From Archegozetes longisetosus (Eukaryota; Arthropoda; Arachnida; Sarcoptiformes; Trhypochthoniidae): a stretch of DNA of 64,000 bases. The translations under genes were made by a program, and so were the position numbers. Positions 39,376-50,276 of the stretch are shown here, piece by piece. The stretch spans positions 3,280,001 to 3,344,000 of the forward strand of contig JAEMBT020000002.1 of NCBI GenBank assembly GCA_018873245.2, written 5' to 3'. Position 1 is the stretch's first letter, and the number at the start of each line of letters is the position of its first letter. The notes under the pieces are model-generated. The model saw only the letters and a list, made by a program, of their open reading frames with translations. It was not told the DNA's origin and did no database searches.

Positions 39376-39860
39376 TATCTATATAATAGAGAACCCAATT
39401 AACTGGTTTAACCCTTTCCGACTAATTATGCACACCAATTTTTCTAAGTGGCAAATTTAGCTAAAAAATCATTTCAATTTTTTTAGAGTTGCGGGGAAGG
39501 TTTTTGAACATAAGTTAGATGTTTATGTTCTGAGCTTTTGATGTCTTTTGTTTTGTCTATTGAAATCTTTATTAAATTGTTTAGTGGGACTTTCTAATGT
39601 AAATTATAATAAATATTTACTAAATATTAATTTTATAAAGATCTATTTGCAACATTCACAAGATATAAGAAATTATCAGTTGAGGATTGGGTTAAGTTAC
39701 ATCATGGTTTAAGTTTAAGCGCGTATTATAATTTCTTTATGAACTAGCTTTTAATCATAAAACCAAATTAAACCAGTTTTTCAGAAAATTTTCTATATCA
39801 ATTAAACATATTAGTTTTAGAAAAAAAAATTAAAACAATTTTATGGAATCTCTAATATAA

Positions 39861-40050
39861 GGGGCAGACATGCATGTCTGTCCTTCTATGCATTCAAACG
39901 GTGGACACTTTAGACCCGAATCAATTACATATTTGTGACCAGTATGACTAGGAGGTACAACACTGGCTATCTGCTTCTCAAAAGAGCAAATGAGGAAAAT
40001 TTTTACTTTTAGAAAAAATAACTATATATGCCAGGAATCGAAACCATAGT
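39861..40050 (-). mobile_element. SINE-like retroposon, copy 2
   Basis: Same order of blocks as copy 1 on the plus strand: TGTCTGTCCTT, TATGCATTC, ACTTTAGACC, GAGGTACA, then AGAAAAAATAACTAT and a B-box complement GGAATCGAA. About four fifths identical by eye. No clear target duplication, so it is older or truncated. Confidence 0.65.
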
Positions 40051-40479
40051 CATATAGATATTTGAGTAGTATTTCTTTAAATTCAATACATTTACTGGGT
40101 GTCTGACAAATAACTATATGATTTCAAACTTTAATATTTTCAAATTTACTCAGATTTTCCAATAAAATATTTACAATATGTGAAAAAATAAGAATTTGTG
40201 ATACAATGTATTCAAATTGTGTGGTTAGTTGGCGGCTCTTTCTCTGAACTGTTATTGAACTTTTTTATTTAAATAATATACTGTATATTCACAATAAAAA
40301 TTTCCTTTTCAGCATTGAAAGTCATGATTAAGTGCGAAAAGTAAATAAAAATTGAAGCAATAGGAAAGATCCTCATTATTAATGAAGTTAAAAGGCGTTA
40401 AGTTTCAAAATTTTACCTCAAATAAAAAAGTTATAATCAAAATAATCAAATGATATCCTTTAATTATTTGTCAAATACC

Positions 40480-41008
40480 CCGTACTTCCAACGTATTTAC
40501 TTCCAATATTTTAATATAAACTTTCAAGCAATTTTAAGCTGAATTAAATAGGATAGAAACGAAAGTAGTATAAATGAACTTAATTTATTGCAATTTAAGT
40601 GAATTTCAGAGATATATAGGATTTAGCTGAATATTATCCAATAAAAACTAATATTAATAAGTTATGCAGAGTTGTTCTGAATTAAATTATTTCTAGCTGA
40701 ATTCTCTAGAATTATATCGTATTAATGAGAACAATATAAAATTGAACTGAACTCTTTATAATTCAAGTTAATTCGGTTCGATCCGACAGAATAAAGCTAG
40801 ATATAATTTAATTCAGGACAATGCTCATAATTTATTTTGAATTAGCTTTAATCGAGTGAAATTCAGTTCATTTCTATTACTTTTGTTTTGATTCTATTCT
40901 ATTCAGTCTGAGATTACTTAACAGTTTACACTTTAATCTTTTAATATAAAGTTTGAAGTCGTTTGAAGTAGAGACATCGGAAGTAAATATGTCGGTAGTA
41001 AAAACATG
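40480..41008. repeat. Foldback element D
   Basis: Left tip TACTTCCAACGTATTTACTTCC (starting about 40483) and the complement of the right tip, TACTACCGACATATTTACTTCC (about 40977-41000), match with few differences and contain two tandem units of a 14-15-bp motif. Inward, the blocks AAATAGGATAGAAACGAAAG and GAATAGAATCAAAACAAAAG, followed by AATGAACT, are inverted counterparts. No target duplication was resolved and no coding frame is present. Confidence 0.6.
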
Positions 41009-43417
41009 GAATAGATGGATCGTATTCTGTTCACTGACAAGAATTATTTTCATAAAATTCAGTTTTTTCTTTTTCTCAAGAACTCCTTAAAGGTTTCAAT
41101 AGCTTTTTGGATCGGATTAGGTTATGTTGGGCCTAATTTTTTTCGGTTGGGTTAGGTTAAATTAGATTAAGTTAGGTTGGATTGGGTTATATACAGGTTT
41201 AAACAAATATAAATAAATATTTATAGTGTTCTTAATTTTCAAGTTTGTATTCACTGCAGGTTTTTTTAATTTTGTAAGATATTGTTGAAATATGAGAAAA
41301 GCTATAGAAATTCTTAAGTGAAATAATATTGAAAACTGAGGAAATTGGTGAAAATTTTTGGAAAGAAATTTTTCAAGACTATCGGTGAACTGGCTGTAGG
41401 TAAACAGGGCCAGGCCCGAACTAGATGTTTCCCGTTCTTCTGAACGGGCTTTATAGCTAGTACTACTAGTAAGATCGAAGTGATACCTATCCTTCTCTGA
41501 GAAGCATAAAATTTAAATCGATCAATCATTGAAAAGTTTGTATAATAAAATCTTTTGCTCGTTTTGAGCAAGAGATATAAGACTGCAGCCGTGACAATAC
41601 AGATATCCCAACAGCAGAGAAAAATAAGTTCACATTAGGCTTTTTTTCGGACTCTAAAGTGGTCAGAGTTATTGTAGGAGTAGTGATGTAGTTTCCGATT
41701 TCAGTGGCCAATCATTACTCGTACAAATGAATAATTTTCGATCGCATTCATGCTAGATAAATCAAAATTATTAAATTAAATAAACAATTCTATTGATAAA
41801 AAGTTTAATAATTTGATATAATGATTTCTTGGGAGTGACCATATTTTCGATCATCGAATTACCCTATTTATCAGTAAAGAGCCTACTCTTTAAAGCTTAT
41901 TCGCTAAATTTCCAAAAGTACCGTTGACGAAATTTTTTTGTGATAATTCCTGAGTTATATAAGATGTCATCTCTTTCAAAGGTTGATAGCCACGAAATCT
42001 TGCTAAGGCTTATAACTTTCTCTGTTATTATCTTGAAACTATAAGGAACTGAATTATTATCTTTGGAATTCCTGGTTACGATCGCCTAGTGTTGTGTATG
42101 ATAAGTAAACTTGTGATTAGGGGGTCACCTTCCTGGTGAATCCGATTTTCACTTCACGAGATTCAGATTTCATGTCTTTTAATTAAGAAGTTTAAAAATT
42201 TAGTAAAATAAATCTATCTGCTCTTGTATGATGTGAGATGACTCTTTTAGAGCACAATCACTGATTCAATAAAGATAAGAAAATATAGCAGTTATTCACA
42301 ACCATTTGAATTTGTATGTTTTGATGAAATGATCAAAATTTCATATTTACAAATTTATATTGATTTAAAAATCTTATCTTTATAAGAAAGTTATCTTTTT
42401 CGTCGATTTATTTATAAACTTAAATGCTGATTCATTGTAAAAAGCTGCTTAAAATAAATTTTTCATCTCAATTTTATCCCGGAATCCCGACTTTCTACTC
42501 GAAAGATTTTTTATTTTTGATATCCTGGATAAATGACTACTCGGATGTAATTCTGTATTTGAGTCCTGTGTTATTAGGCCAGACAGATTTTGCAGACACT
42601 TGAGCTTTATTGAAATTAGAGCTTGTCTATAGACTTGAACTCATGATAATTGATGTGTTGTAGTGATTCTCTTTAATCGTTTGACGACCAAATACAAGAT
42701 AACTTAAAGGTTCATTAGAGCTCTTTTACGTATAGCTATGACTAAATTGAAGGCTTGAGCAATGCACAAATTAACATAATTAGGTATTTATGTGATCGCT
42801 GACACCATCTCTACGTGTTTGAAATAGCCTTCAAATAAAAAGAAAGTTCTAGTTTTCTAATGAATAGAAGCTATCATTTTATACCATCAAAGATATTCGT
42901 AATATTAATCTGATCGCATTTAACCTTATGATAAGGTGGTAGGCGTAACAAAATAAATTTATTATTCACTTTTATCTCTTTTGTAATTTTGATGAATTAA
43001 TTAAAGTTGACACAAAATATAAATGAAACTCTTTCATAGAACTTCAAGTTTCGTTTTGTTTTCATGTTGTAAATAGATATTCTAATCAAAACTTTAATAT
43101 CAATTAATATTTGATTATTTTTGTTATTTATCAAGTAAAGATTTTAAAATAACTATTGGATTTGTGTCGGATTCAGCAATAAGTTGGCTTCTATTTTTGT
43201 ATAAATGATTGAATAACTTGAATTTATTTGAGGAATGACAAAAATAATGAAATATTAATTGATACAAAATGTTTCATTAAAATGCCTATTTACAGTATGA
43301 TAACAACAAAAACGCACGCATTTTACCAGCACTCGAAATTTTATCAAAAGGTTTCATTTTTATTTTATGTCAACTTAAATTTACCAAAACTATAAGTGAT
43401 AAAAATTGAGTAATAAG
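41009..43417. other. Intergenic DNA with a degenerate TTAGGTT patch
   Basis: At 41116-41196 there is a run of degenerate TTAGGTT / TTGGGTT units. A slightly G+C-richer patch at 41320-41715 has open minus-strand frames (41711-41526 and 41571-41314), but the starts are TTG-type and no family or splice evidence supports a gene. Nothing else noted. Confidence 0.35.
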
Positions 43418-43423
43418 TTTATT
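43418..43423 (-). terminator. Polyadenylation signal of the 99-residue gene
   Basis: AATAAA on the minus strand, 30 nt beyond the TAA at 43455-43453. Confidence 0.6.
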
Positions 43424-43452
43424 TTGATGCTCCTATTATCCTATCTGTACAG

Positions 43453-43856
43453 TTAATGATCGTCGATAGCGACAAAGAGTGCTGTTGCTATATCAACCTG
43501 CCTGTGATGCGCATCAATGTCAAATTTGATTTTAATTTTACTTTGGTTACTATATCGAATATTCTATAAGTTTATTTATATCTGATATATTATGAAAGAT
43601 AGAAAGTACACTATGACAACACATCACTTCTGTTTTCTATCAACAATTATTAAGTTTTTGAGTGTACTCGTAAATCGAAAATCCAATATTCATCCTTTCC
43701 GTGTATGTAGTAAACTTCATCTTCAATATTGAAAATCCATTTGGTCTCATCATTAGCGATATAGAGACCACGCCGTTTCGAGTTCTTTACAGTAGCCTTG
43801 ATTTTAGCCAAACCAAACGATGTTATAGATAGAACAGATAGGTTAACATCTTCCAT
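43453..43856 (-). CDS. Two-exon gene for a 99-residue protein, unknown
   Basis: Exon 1 is 43856..43668 (63 codons from an ATG that follows an in-frame stop); exon 2 is 43563..43453. The 104-bp intron has GT (GTACAC) and a TTATAG acceptor, and the phase-0 junction keeps the frame. I do not recognise the family. The product has no signal peptide or membrane segment and looks strand-rich: NSKRRGLYIANDETKWIF, then YYIHGKDEYWIFDLR, then SKIKIKFDIDAHHR. It ends with a small acidic tail (AIDDH). A good acceptor (CACGTTTCAG) at about 43913 suggests a 5' UTR intron, with a GTAAGT donor at about 44207 as partner. It may be a cytosolic small-domain protein. Confidence 0.55.
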
Positions 43857-44530
43857 TTTAGAAGTGTAATCTTATTCTGAGTTATCACTATCGAAAAGTA
43901 TATCAAAAACCTGAAACGTGTTTTAAGTCTAAAAGATAAATATAAATGATCGAGCAAACATTGTATGAATGAATTATTTTTTGAAAATATTGTTTGGATC
44001 ATGTTGCGCGTCACATCATATATTGCACTAAACAACTTATTCTTTTGATATCTAACGCGCGCTTATTACTGAGACAAATATTCAATACTATTAGAAGAGT
44101 CATTTTTATTATACACTTTTGTTAAACAAGAACGAGTGAGAGTTATCAATACAATGTAGATCTTCAAATCACTAAATGCTGTTGACTTTAAGTGAGTAAA
44201 AACTTACGTCACTTCAAACGAAGTCAATGTTGTTTTCGTAAATAATTGTTTTTAGGGTCGATTATCTCTTGCAAACAAAAGAACTTTGATTTAAGAGAGA
44301 AAAAGTTTTTAATTGGAATTATAGTATAGTATCAGTGGTAGATATTTACAAATCAAACTTATTTTCAACTCTGAAAGACATTAATGAAAAAATATACAAA
44401 AGCCAAAAATCCATAACAACCAAACAAACATAAAAATTTATATTAATAGATAAGCAATAGGTTAAGAAAGTAGGAAAATCTTATGAGAACTATATGAAAA
44501 CTACACAAAACGATAACTAACTTAAAAAAC

Positions 44531-45031
44531 TTAATAATAACTATCAAGCTCCATATCATCGTCAGGGTAGTAATGACTGATCCATTTGTCCAATCTCTCC
44601 CCTTCTTCGTGAGATAATTTGATTTTAGGTAACCTGTGTTTATATTCCTCATGACCATGTCCTTTATGATGATGACCACCAGTTGCTTCTCCGTAGGCTC
44701 TCCAAGCATCAGTTGCGTATTTAATCGGCAATAAATAAGGAATGATATGCAAGTGATGCATGTGGTGCATATGTCTCATTGCATGCAACCCCACTAAGCC
44801 CAGTAATAACTTTTTGCTTTCAATCAGGTCTATAAGGCTTGCACTCATTATTAAAAAAGTGATGACTATTATTTTCTGCAAAAAGAAATTGAAAACTTTT
44901 TAAATAAATGATTAGTACGAATTTTGACGTCAAGTCAATTTTAGTAATAGTCCTTTGAAGAAAATGTGTTCACAAATTTTCTGTTATTCAACGAATCACT
45001 TGTTCACTAGAATACATACATTTACTTTCAT
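44531..45031 (-). CDS. Secreted histidine-rich protein, two exons
   Basis: Exon 1 gives ATG AAA (45031..45026), ending at a GTAAAT donor; exon 2 is 44875..44531 after TTTCTTTTTGCAG. The 150-bp intron is phase 0. The 116-residue product starts with a signal peptide (KKIIVITFLIMSASLIDLIES). A hydrophobic LLLGLVGLHA follows, then RHMHHMHHLH, a Gly-His stretch GGHHHKGHGHEE, and an acidic C-terminus (YYPDDDMELDSYY). The His clusters suggest metal binding or a cuticular or secretory role; this is inference, and I do not recognise a named family. A TATA box sits about 85 bp upstream of the start codon. Its small size and two-exon layout with the signal peptide start split by the first intron are usual for arthropod secreted proteins. 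Confidence 0.72.
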
Positions 45032-45110
45032 TGTTGAGTCAAATGAAAACTTTAGGAACGTAAAACACTTAACGACAGAGAATAAAACAGAGGGTCAAAC
45101 TTCTCATTAG

Positions 45111-45121
45111 CCTCTTATATA
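45111..45121 (-). promoter_or_regulatory. TATA box of the histidine-rich gene
   Basis: TATATAAGAGG on the minus strand, 80-90 bp before the start codon. Transcription would begin near 45085, leaving a leader of about 55 nt. Confidence 0.6.
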
Positions 45122-46404
45122 GTGAGGAATTGTGTGTACTTTATATCTTTAGGGCACGAAAGTCCAACAAGCTAGTGATCGCTATGATTTTTAGGCTATT
45201 ATTACCTGCATTAAAATTGATAAAGTTTGTTGTCTATTAAATCTATTTATCATAACTTTTCCACGCTTGCCATTAGAGTGAAGTAATATTTTTAAATATG
45301 TAATCTAGCTTTAAATCATAGTTAACATCAAGTATGAAGGAGAGAATCAAACACCATGATAAAAGTTTGATCTTAGTTAGAGAAATTTTAGTGTTAATAA
45401 AAAACTCTATCATTTCCAGAAATATTTTATAGGATTTGATAAATATTTAGCTTTTTAAGTCAATTTTATTTTTGGTTATATTGAAGTATTTCATTTTTTA
45501 TTATCAAATTAAGATGTCATTAGTAAATATAGGTTTTTATTGGCAAACTTTTAAGTTGTACAATTTTTTAGTGTCAACATAAAAATACTTATTTTCAAGT
45601 TGAAAATCTAGTCTTATTTTTATGAGATTTACCTTTTATTATATTTAGAAATGATGCTCGCAAGATTAATTGAAGTCAACACACTAACACTTCGATATGG
45701 TCAATCACTTTATAGTGAGTCTGAGATATAGTCAAAACATTAGTCCTTCAGTCCTCATATGTCCTATTTGACTAATGTTAATCATTTTATTGTGAAAACT
45801 AGTTATAGTGAATGTGAATTATTGATCCCAGGGATTCATTGCATCGAGGTGTTACTGTATTTTCTCTTTATTAATTTTTATATAGAAAGACTTTAATTCT
45901 AGACATATTTGCAAAAATCTTGTCTGTTTGAAACTCTTTAAAGATAAAGTAACTGAATTAATTGAAAATTATTGCCGTTTCATTTGATAAGTCCCTTTTA
46001 TTGTTAAGTGTGACACTAACTGACAGACACATATGTGAGAAATTCCGCAGATTCAATGTACTTTGTCTTGAAGGGTTTGCTATTAATTACTCGTGATCGT
46101 ATTGCTCTACTCGCTTTAGAAAGCTCAAAACACTATAGAAGTACGTGTTCATTAAGCGGAAATCAACTGCTGAGAAAAGCAAAAACTATTTCAAAATTAA
46201 AATGACTTGATATATATATTGATGTAAAACTAGGTTTTGTAGCAGTTTAGTTAAGGACAGGTAACTCAAACATTAATCTGCAATCAAGCTATTAGATATG
46301 AGACTGAACTCTAAAAACAAAATATACTGAAAAAAATTGTGCCTTATTTGAGTTAAAATTTACATGAATTAAATAAAAAGTAAGTTATCAGAGATTGCAA
46401 AAAT
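45122..46404. other. Intergenic A+T-rich DNA
   Basis: Between the histidine-rich gene promoter and the cathepsin 3' end. No open frame or repeat with support. Confidence 0.4.
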
Positions 46405-46410
46405 TTTATT
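46405..46410 (-). terminator. Polyadenylation signal of cathepsin L
   Basis: AATAAA on the minus strand, 19 nt after the stop codon at 46431-46429. Confidence 0.65.
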
Positions 46411-46428
46411 TTTAACCAAAATGAGTAA

Positions 46429-47563
<1,135 letters not shown>

Positions 47564-47615
47564 CTTAAAATACGCGACTCTAGTGAAAAGTAGATTTTCT
47601 TGGAGAGTTTATAGG

Positions 47616-47624
47616 ATTTATATA
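47616..47624 (-). promoter_or_regulatory. TATA box of cathepsin L
   Basis: TATATAAAT on the minus strand, about 55 bp upstream of the start codon, which fits a leader of roughly 25-30 nt. Confidence 0.65.
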
Positions 47625-47639
47625 ACTTCGAGATATATA

Positions 47640-48077
47640 ATACTGAACACATGCGAAACTTTCTCATGAAAATAACTTTATCTAATAAGCAATGGGATCT
47701 ATTCATTTCAGGATATGATAGCTGTGTTATGCTGACGCGAAAAAGTCATCTGATAGACTAGAATTATTTATTGAAAACAATCACAAAAGAAAAATAATAT
47801 TAAAATGAAAATGTTTATCTGCTATATTGGTTGATATGTAAGTCTTGCGCAAGAACTCATAACGACATACAGTAGTAGACACGCGCAGGGTATTGTAATT
47901 TATCTTCAATAGAAAGAGTCGAATTAATTGTGCAACACTTACTATTCAAGATTATATGAAAAATGCTAATTGCACTCAAACACTTAATTTTTCAACTTGT
48001 TCATGCTTTAATCTGTTCAAAAGATATTATATAAAAGTTAAAATAAAGTGCTGAGGAGGTAGAAATATAAAAATGAC
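47640..48077. other. Intergenic DNA upstream of cathepsin L
   Basis: No coding evidence. It may include intron sequence of the gene to which the exon 48266-48078 belongs. Confidence 0.3.
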
Positions 48078-48266
48078 CTGCAAGTTAGTAAAATATAGCG
48101 CACCATTTCTAATTATTGATAAGATGTTATGAAGAGTTTCAGTTTCAATTAGTCTATATCTAGCGTTCACTATTATCCAAACATCAAAAACAGATTCTTC
48201 AGGAAGGCTATTGGGGAGAAAATTTAGTGGCTCGCTCAATAGATCAAGCACATACTCATTGAGAAA
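48078..48266 (-). CDS. Internal exon of an unidentified protein
   Basis: A 63-codon exon, phase 0 at both ends, with a good acceptor (AATTTTATTTCAG) and donor (TTGCAG/GTCATT). The product is amphipathic and helix-rich (FLNEYVLDLLSEPLNFLPNS, then ESVFDVWIIVNARYRLIE, then HNILSIIRNGALYF), as in a helical-repeat or scaffold protein; I cannot name it. The G+C of the exon is above that of the flanks. Neighbouring exons are not resolved. It could belong with the coding segment at 49918-50276 if a weak donor is used there. Confidence 0.5.
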
Positions 48267-49917
48267 CTGAAATAAAATTACTTGCAAAGAAGGACTACAT
48301 TAATTATGGAAACGACATAACCACAGGATCAAATTTTATGCTTTTATGAGATCTAAGGATGCATTGAAAACGGATTCTATGGTATTGAAGAGTGGTATTC
48401 GCAAGTTAGGAAAGATAAGGCACCAACCAATAGATAGAGTCAGAGTGAAGCGCAAACAATTTCAATATAAATAGAAGCATGCAAACTAATAAAAATAAAT
48501 ATAGTAATTCTATGGCTTAGTCAAACAGAAGATTTGATTCAATACTCCAATGGCTCATAATAGGAACGTGTCTTCTCTGGAATGATGTAGCAATGCAAAT
48601 ATTCGTCCATCAATTTTTTATTTGTTTGTTATGAGGAAAAATACTATGATTTCTCAATAAGATTCTAGTATTGAAATAGAAAATGTGATTTCTCTTTGAC
48701 AAAAGTAGTTATTGTCTGTTGCTAATTATTAAAACATAAATTTGATCGTGCACTGCTTCAGCTGTTATTAATCTAACTTATGTTCATAGGACTTATTGAT
48801 TTATTAACTAATTTGTTAGAGCTTATTTGATGGCATTAGCAAAATAGACGATTGGTGGAAATGATAACGTATTTGATTTTGTTAATTAAAAGCGACACAG
48901 AACACTTCTAGTTTGCTCACCAACCAATTGTTCCCTTCAATACAATATTAATATAACTGAAGAAGAGCTGTATTGAATTACTGACATATCAAATTGATGT
49001 TGTTATATAATATTAATAGAATTATTGCTTAAAATATATATCTATTGTGTAAGTTGAATGCAAATTTTGCAAGCTTGTTACCATACATTGCCTACTCACT
49101 GTATGCATCATTGTATGCAAAATGCCATCTGAACGAACGCTCGATTAGAAAATTAGGTTTTCATTATTTATTAAAAGTTCTCTTCAATGCTATGAATAAA
49201 TGATTTAGAATAAGACTTCAAGATAAATAGGAATAAAGTTTCTTTTATAAATACAAAGAACTTGATTCAGCAATATTTTCATTACTTATTCCCTTATAAG
49301 TGTTTGGTAACTTTTGAGCGTATGGATAGTTACAGAACTTGTTAAGAGTTTCCCAAAGGTTTTCAAAGCTTATATAACTTGTACACGGAGTATGATTATA
49401 TCAGATAATGACTAGTTAGAACTAGAGCCAAGTAGTGTCTGAAACCTACACAAGAGATTTGTAGAAATGCTACCTAATACTTCGATTGCATAAGTTTCTT
49501 GATCTCATAATCAGTTAATTGAGAATCTTTTTGTAGGTTTAGTGATTTTTATGGGAAAGTTTTTCCGAATAAATTAAGAATTATTTACTTATAAATGGGT
49601 GATAGAATTAAGATTTTAGGTAGGATTTTTTAATTCACATTAGTTTTCCATTTAAGATATTATATTAAAAATAAGCAATAAGTCAAAGTCAACATCAGCT
49701 TCAAGTAATTTTTGAACAAAATCAATGCTTTTTTATTTATAAGTCTGTAATCAATTTTTTCAATTATGAAAAGATAACTGCATCCTTAATTCCTTTGAAG
49801 CGTTATTCAGCTTTTTTTCAAGTCATCTTAATGATTTAGTACTGAAATATTTAGTAAGAAAGTAACTTATTTAGAGGACTCTATAAGTAAATCATAAGAA
49901 GAAATAAAGATATGGTC
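48267..49917. other. A+T-rich DNA between two unidentified minus-strand coding pieces
   Basis: It contains no further convincing exon. A degenerate AATATTAATA-rich stretch occurs at about 48947-49035. Confidence 0.3.
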
Positions 49918-50276
49918 TCAATCAGACTTGATGTTCTTATCTAATAAAGAATTTTCCGGACAGTTTAAGCTTGTACGTAACCACGAGACTGGTTTTTTGA
50001 CTTCGTTAAAGTAAAATTCTTCTATGATTGAGTTTATGGAATAAAAATTGACTTTGAGTTGTGAATAGCTTAATCTAGACTTTATACTTCTGTAGGTAGA
50101 AAAACTTACATCACGAGAAATTCCACGATAACCATTGGCCTTTCTCCTGCACTCATGTATAAAGTGATTTTATCTAAAAAGGCTGAAAAACGATACTTTC
50201 TTGATCTATAGCAATCAAAAGGCCTTGTACTGCTTCTCACATTCGCGTTTGATATTTCTAACAGGTAATCAAATTT
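49918..50276 (-). CDS. Coding segment of unknown protein with an apparent 20-nt intron
   Basis: Minus-strand frame from an acceptor (TTTTGCTTCAAG, 50278-50277) through 55 codons, including RPFDCYRSRKYRF and LYMSAGERPMVIVEF. It then meets GTAAGT at 50109. In frame the next codon would be a stop. Twenty bases later, after CTACAG, the frame resumes in exact phase at 50089 for 56 more codons (SIIEEFYFNEVKKPV, then SWLRTSL) to a TGA at 49920-49918. Together they make about 112 residues of protein-like composition. The family is not recognised. Whether the TGA is the true end, or a donor lies before it, is open. Confidence 0.5.

Noticed and set aside
39345..39420. Possible functional tRNA gene from the GGTTCGATTCC box
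   Set aside because: The T stem has an A-A mismatch, and the 13-bp duplication cuts the sequence just upstream of the box, so it is a truncated SINE rather than a tRNA gene.
41116..41196. Interstitial telomere repeat (TTAGG type)
   Set aside because: Units are degenerate TTAGGTT / TTGGGTT words with no exact TTAGG tandem run.
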